A stretch of 6,451 nt of DNA from an uncultured bacterium (GTDB lineage: Bacteria; Omnitrophota; Gorgyraeia; Gorgyraeales; Gorgyraeaceae). This document shows, in pieces, positions 6,348-6,451 of the stretch (the stretch's first letter is position 1; each line of letters starts with the position of its first letter). The notes beneath the pieces are model-generated. The model was not told the DNA's origin. It saw nothing but the letters and a program-made list of their open reading frames with translations, and made no database searches. The stretch lies in contig CAJVXD010000075.1 of assembly GCA_913009675.1 (NCBI GenBank), forward strand, positions 1 to 6,451, given 5' to 3'. Position numbers and translations under genes: made by a program.

Positions 6348-6451
6348 GGGGTCAAATTCGCACAGTGACTTATATTCACTCATTATCTTCGTTCCATAAG
6401 TTATGTGCTCATTAGATATGAATATACCTCAGCATATCGCGATAATAATGG
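6348..6451. repeat. Non-coding end region with REP-like hairpin (possible mobile-element end, cut by window edge)
   Basis: A GGGGTCAAATT motif (6348-6358) leads into an imperfect hairpin. GCACA...ACTTAT (6360-6373) pairs with ATAAGT...TGTGC (6396-6408), with one bulged G, one G-U pair and a 22-base loop. Further on are a 7-base direct repeat CTCATTA (6379-6385 and 6408-6414), an alternative 8-bp inverted pair (6371-6378 with 6419-6426) and a 10-bp palindrome TATCGCGATA (6435-6444). I see no supportable gene here. A GGGGTCA-type tip followed by a bulged hairpin resembles REP elements mobilised by REP-associated tyrosine transposases, as I remember them. If so, the element or its transposase would lie to the right, outside the window. 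Confidence 0.45.

Overview
The window is a compact stretch of bacterial chromosome in which every confident gene lies on the + strand. It holds housekeeping and cell-envelope genes: the 3' end of proC, mtnP, ileS, a short DksA/TraR-type regulator, lspA, an OmpA-like lipoprotein, and a small membrane-anchored coiled-coil protein I do not recognise. Lipoprotein signal peptidase, a lipobox protein and a peptidoglycan-binding OmpA-like domain point to a Gram-negative-type (diderm) bacterium. Frequent AGG/AGA and ATA codons, moderate GC by eye, and the tight ileS-dksA-lspA order would fit an uncultured lineage such as Omnitrophota, or Desulfobacterota or Nitrospirota. That placement is inference only.

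Layout: positions 1-200 are the end of proC. A 21-bp hairpin (195-241) contains the proC stop codon and ends next to the ribosome binding site of mtnP (253-1107). Between mtnP and ileS lies a 172-bp element (1127-1298) with perfect 31-bp inverted terminal arms. It looks like a miniature non-coding mobile element that landed upstream of ileS. ileS most likely starts at 1361, not at the in-frame ATG formed at the element's edge (1298). ileS, dksA and lspA overlap one another (ATGA, then 34 bases) and form one translationally coupled unit. A good sigma-70-type promoter (4986-5014) then starts a separate unit for the OmpA-like lipoprotein (5039-5770). A hairpin (5821-5859) separates it from the small coiled-coil gene (5879-6280), which ends in a strong intrinsic terminator (6297-6343). 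The last ~100 bases have no gene and hold an imperfect hairpin beginning with GGGGTCAAATT, resembling the ends of REP-type elements.

The genes join basic metabolism (proline synthesis, methylthioadenosine salvage, isoleucyl-tRNA charging) to lipoprotein export. LspA would process the lipobox of the OmpA-like protein encoded just downstream. The coding content is conventional. The less explained signals are the non-coding inverted repeats in four places, the altered coiled-coil tip of the DksA-like protein, and the unrecognised coiled-coil membrane protein. I saw no rRNA, tRNA, CRISPR array or complete transposase gene, and no convincing undescribed multi-gene system.
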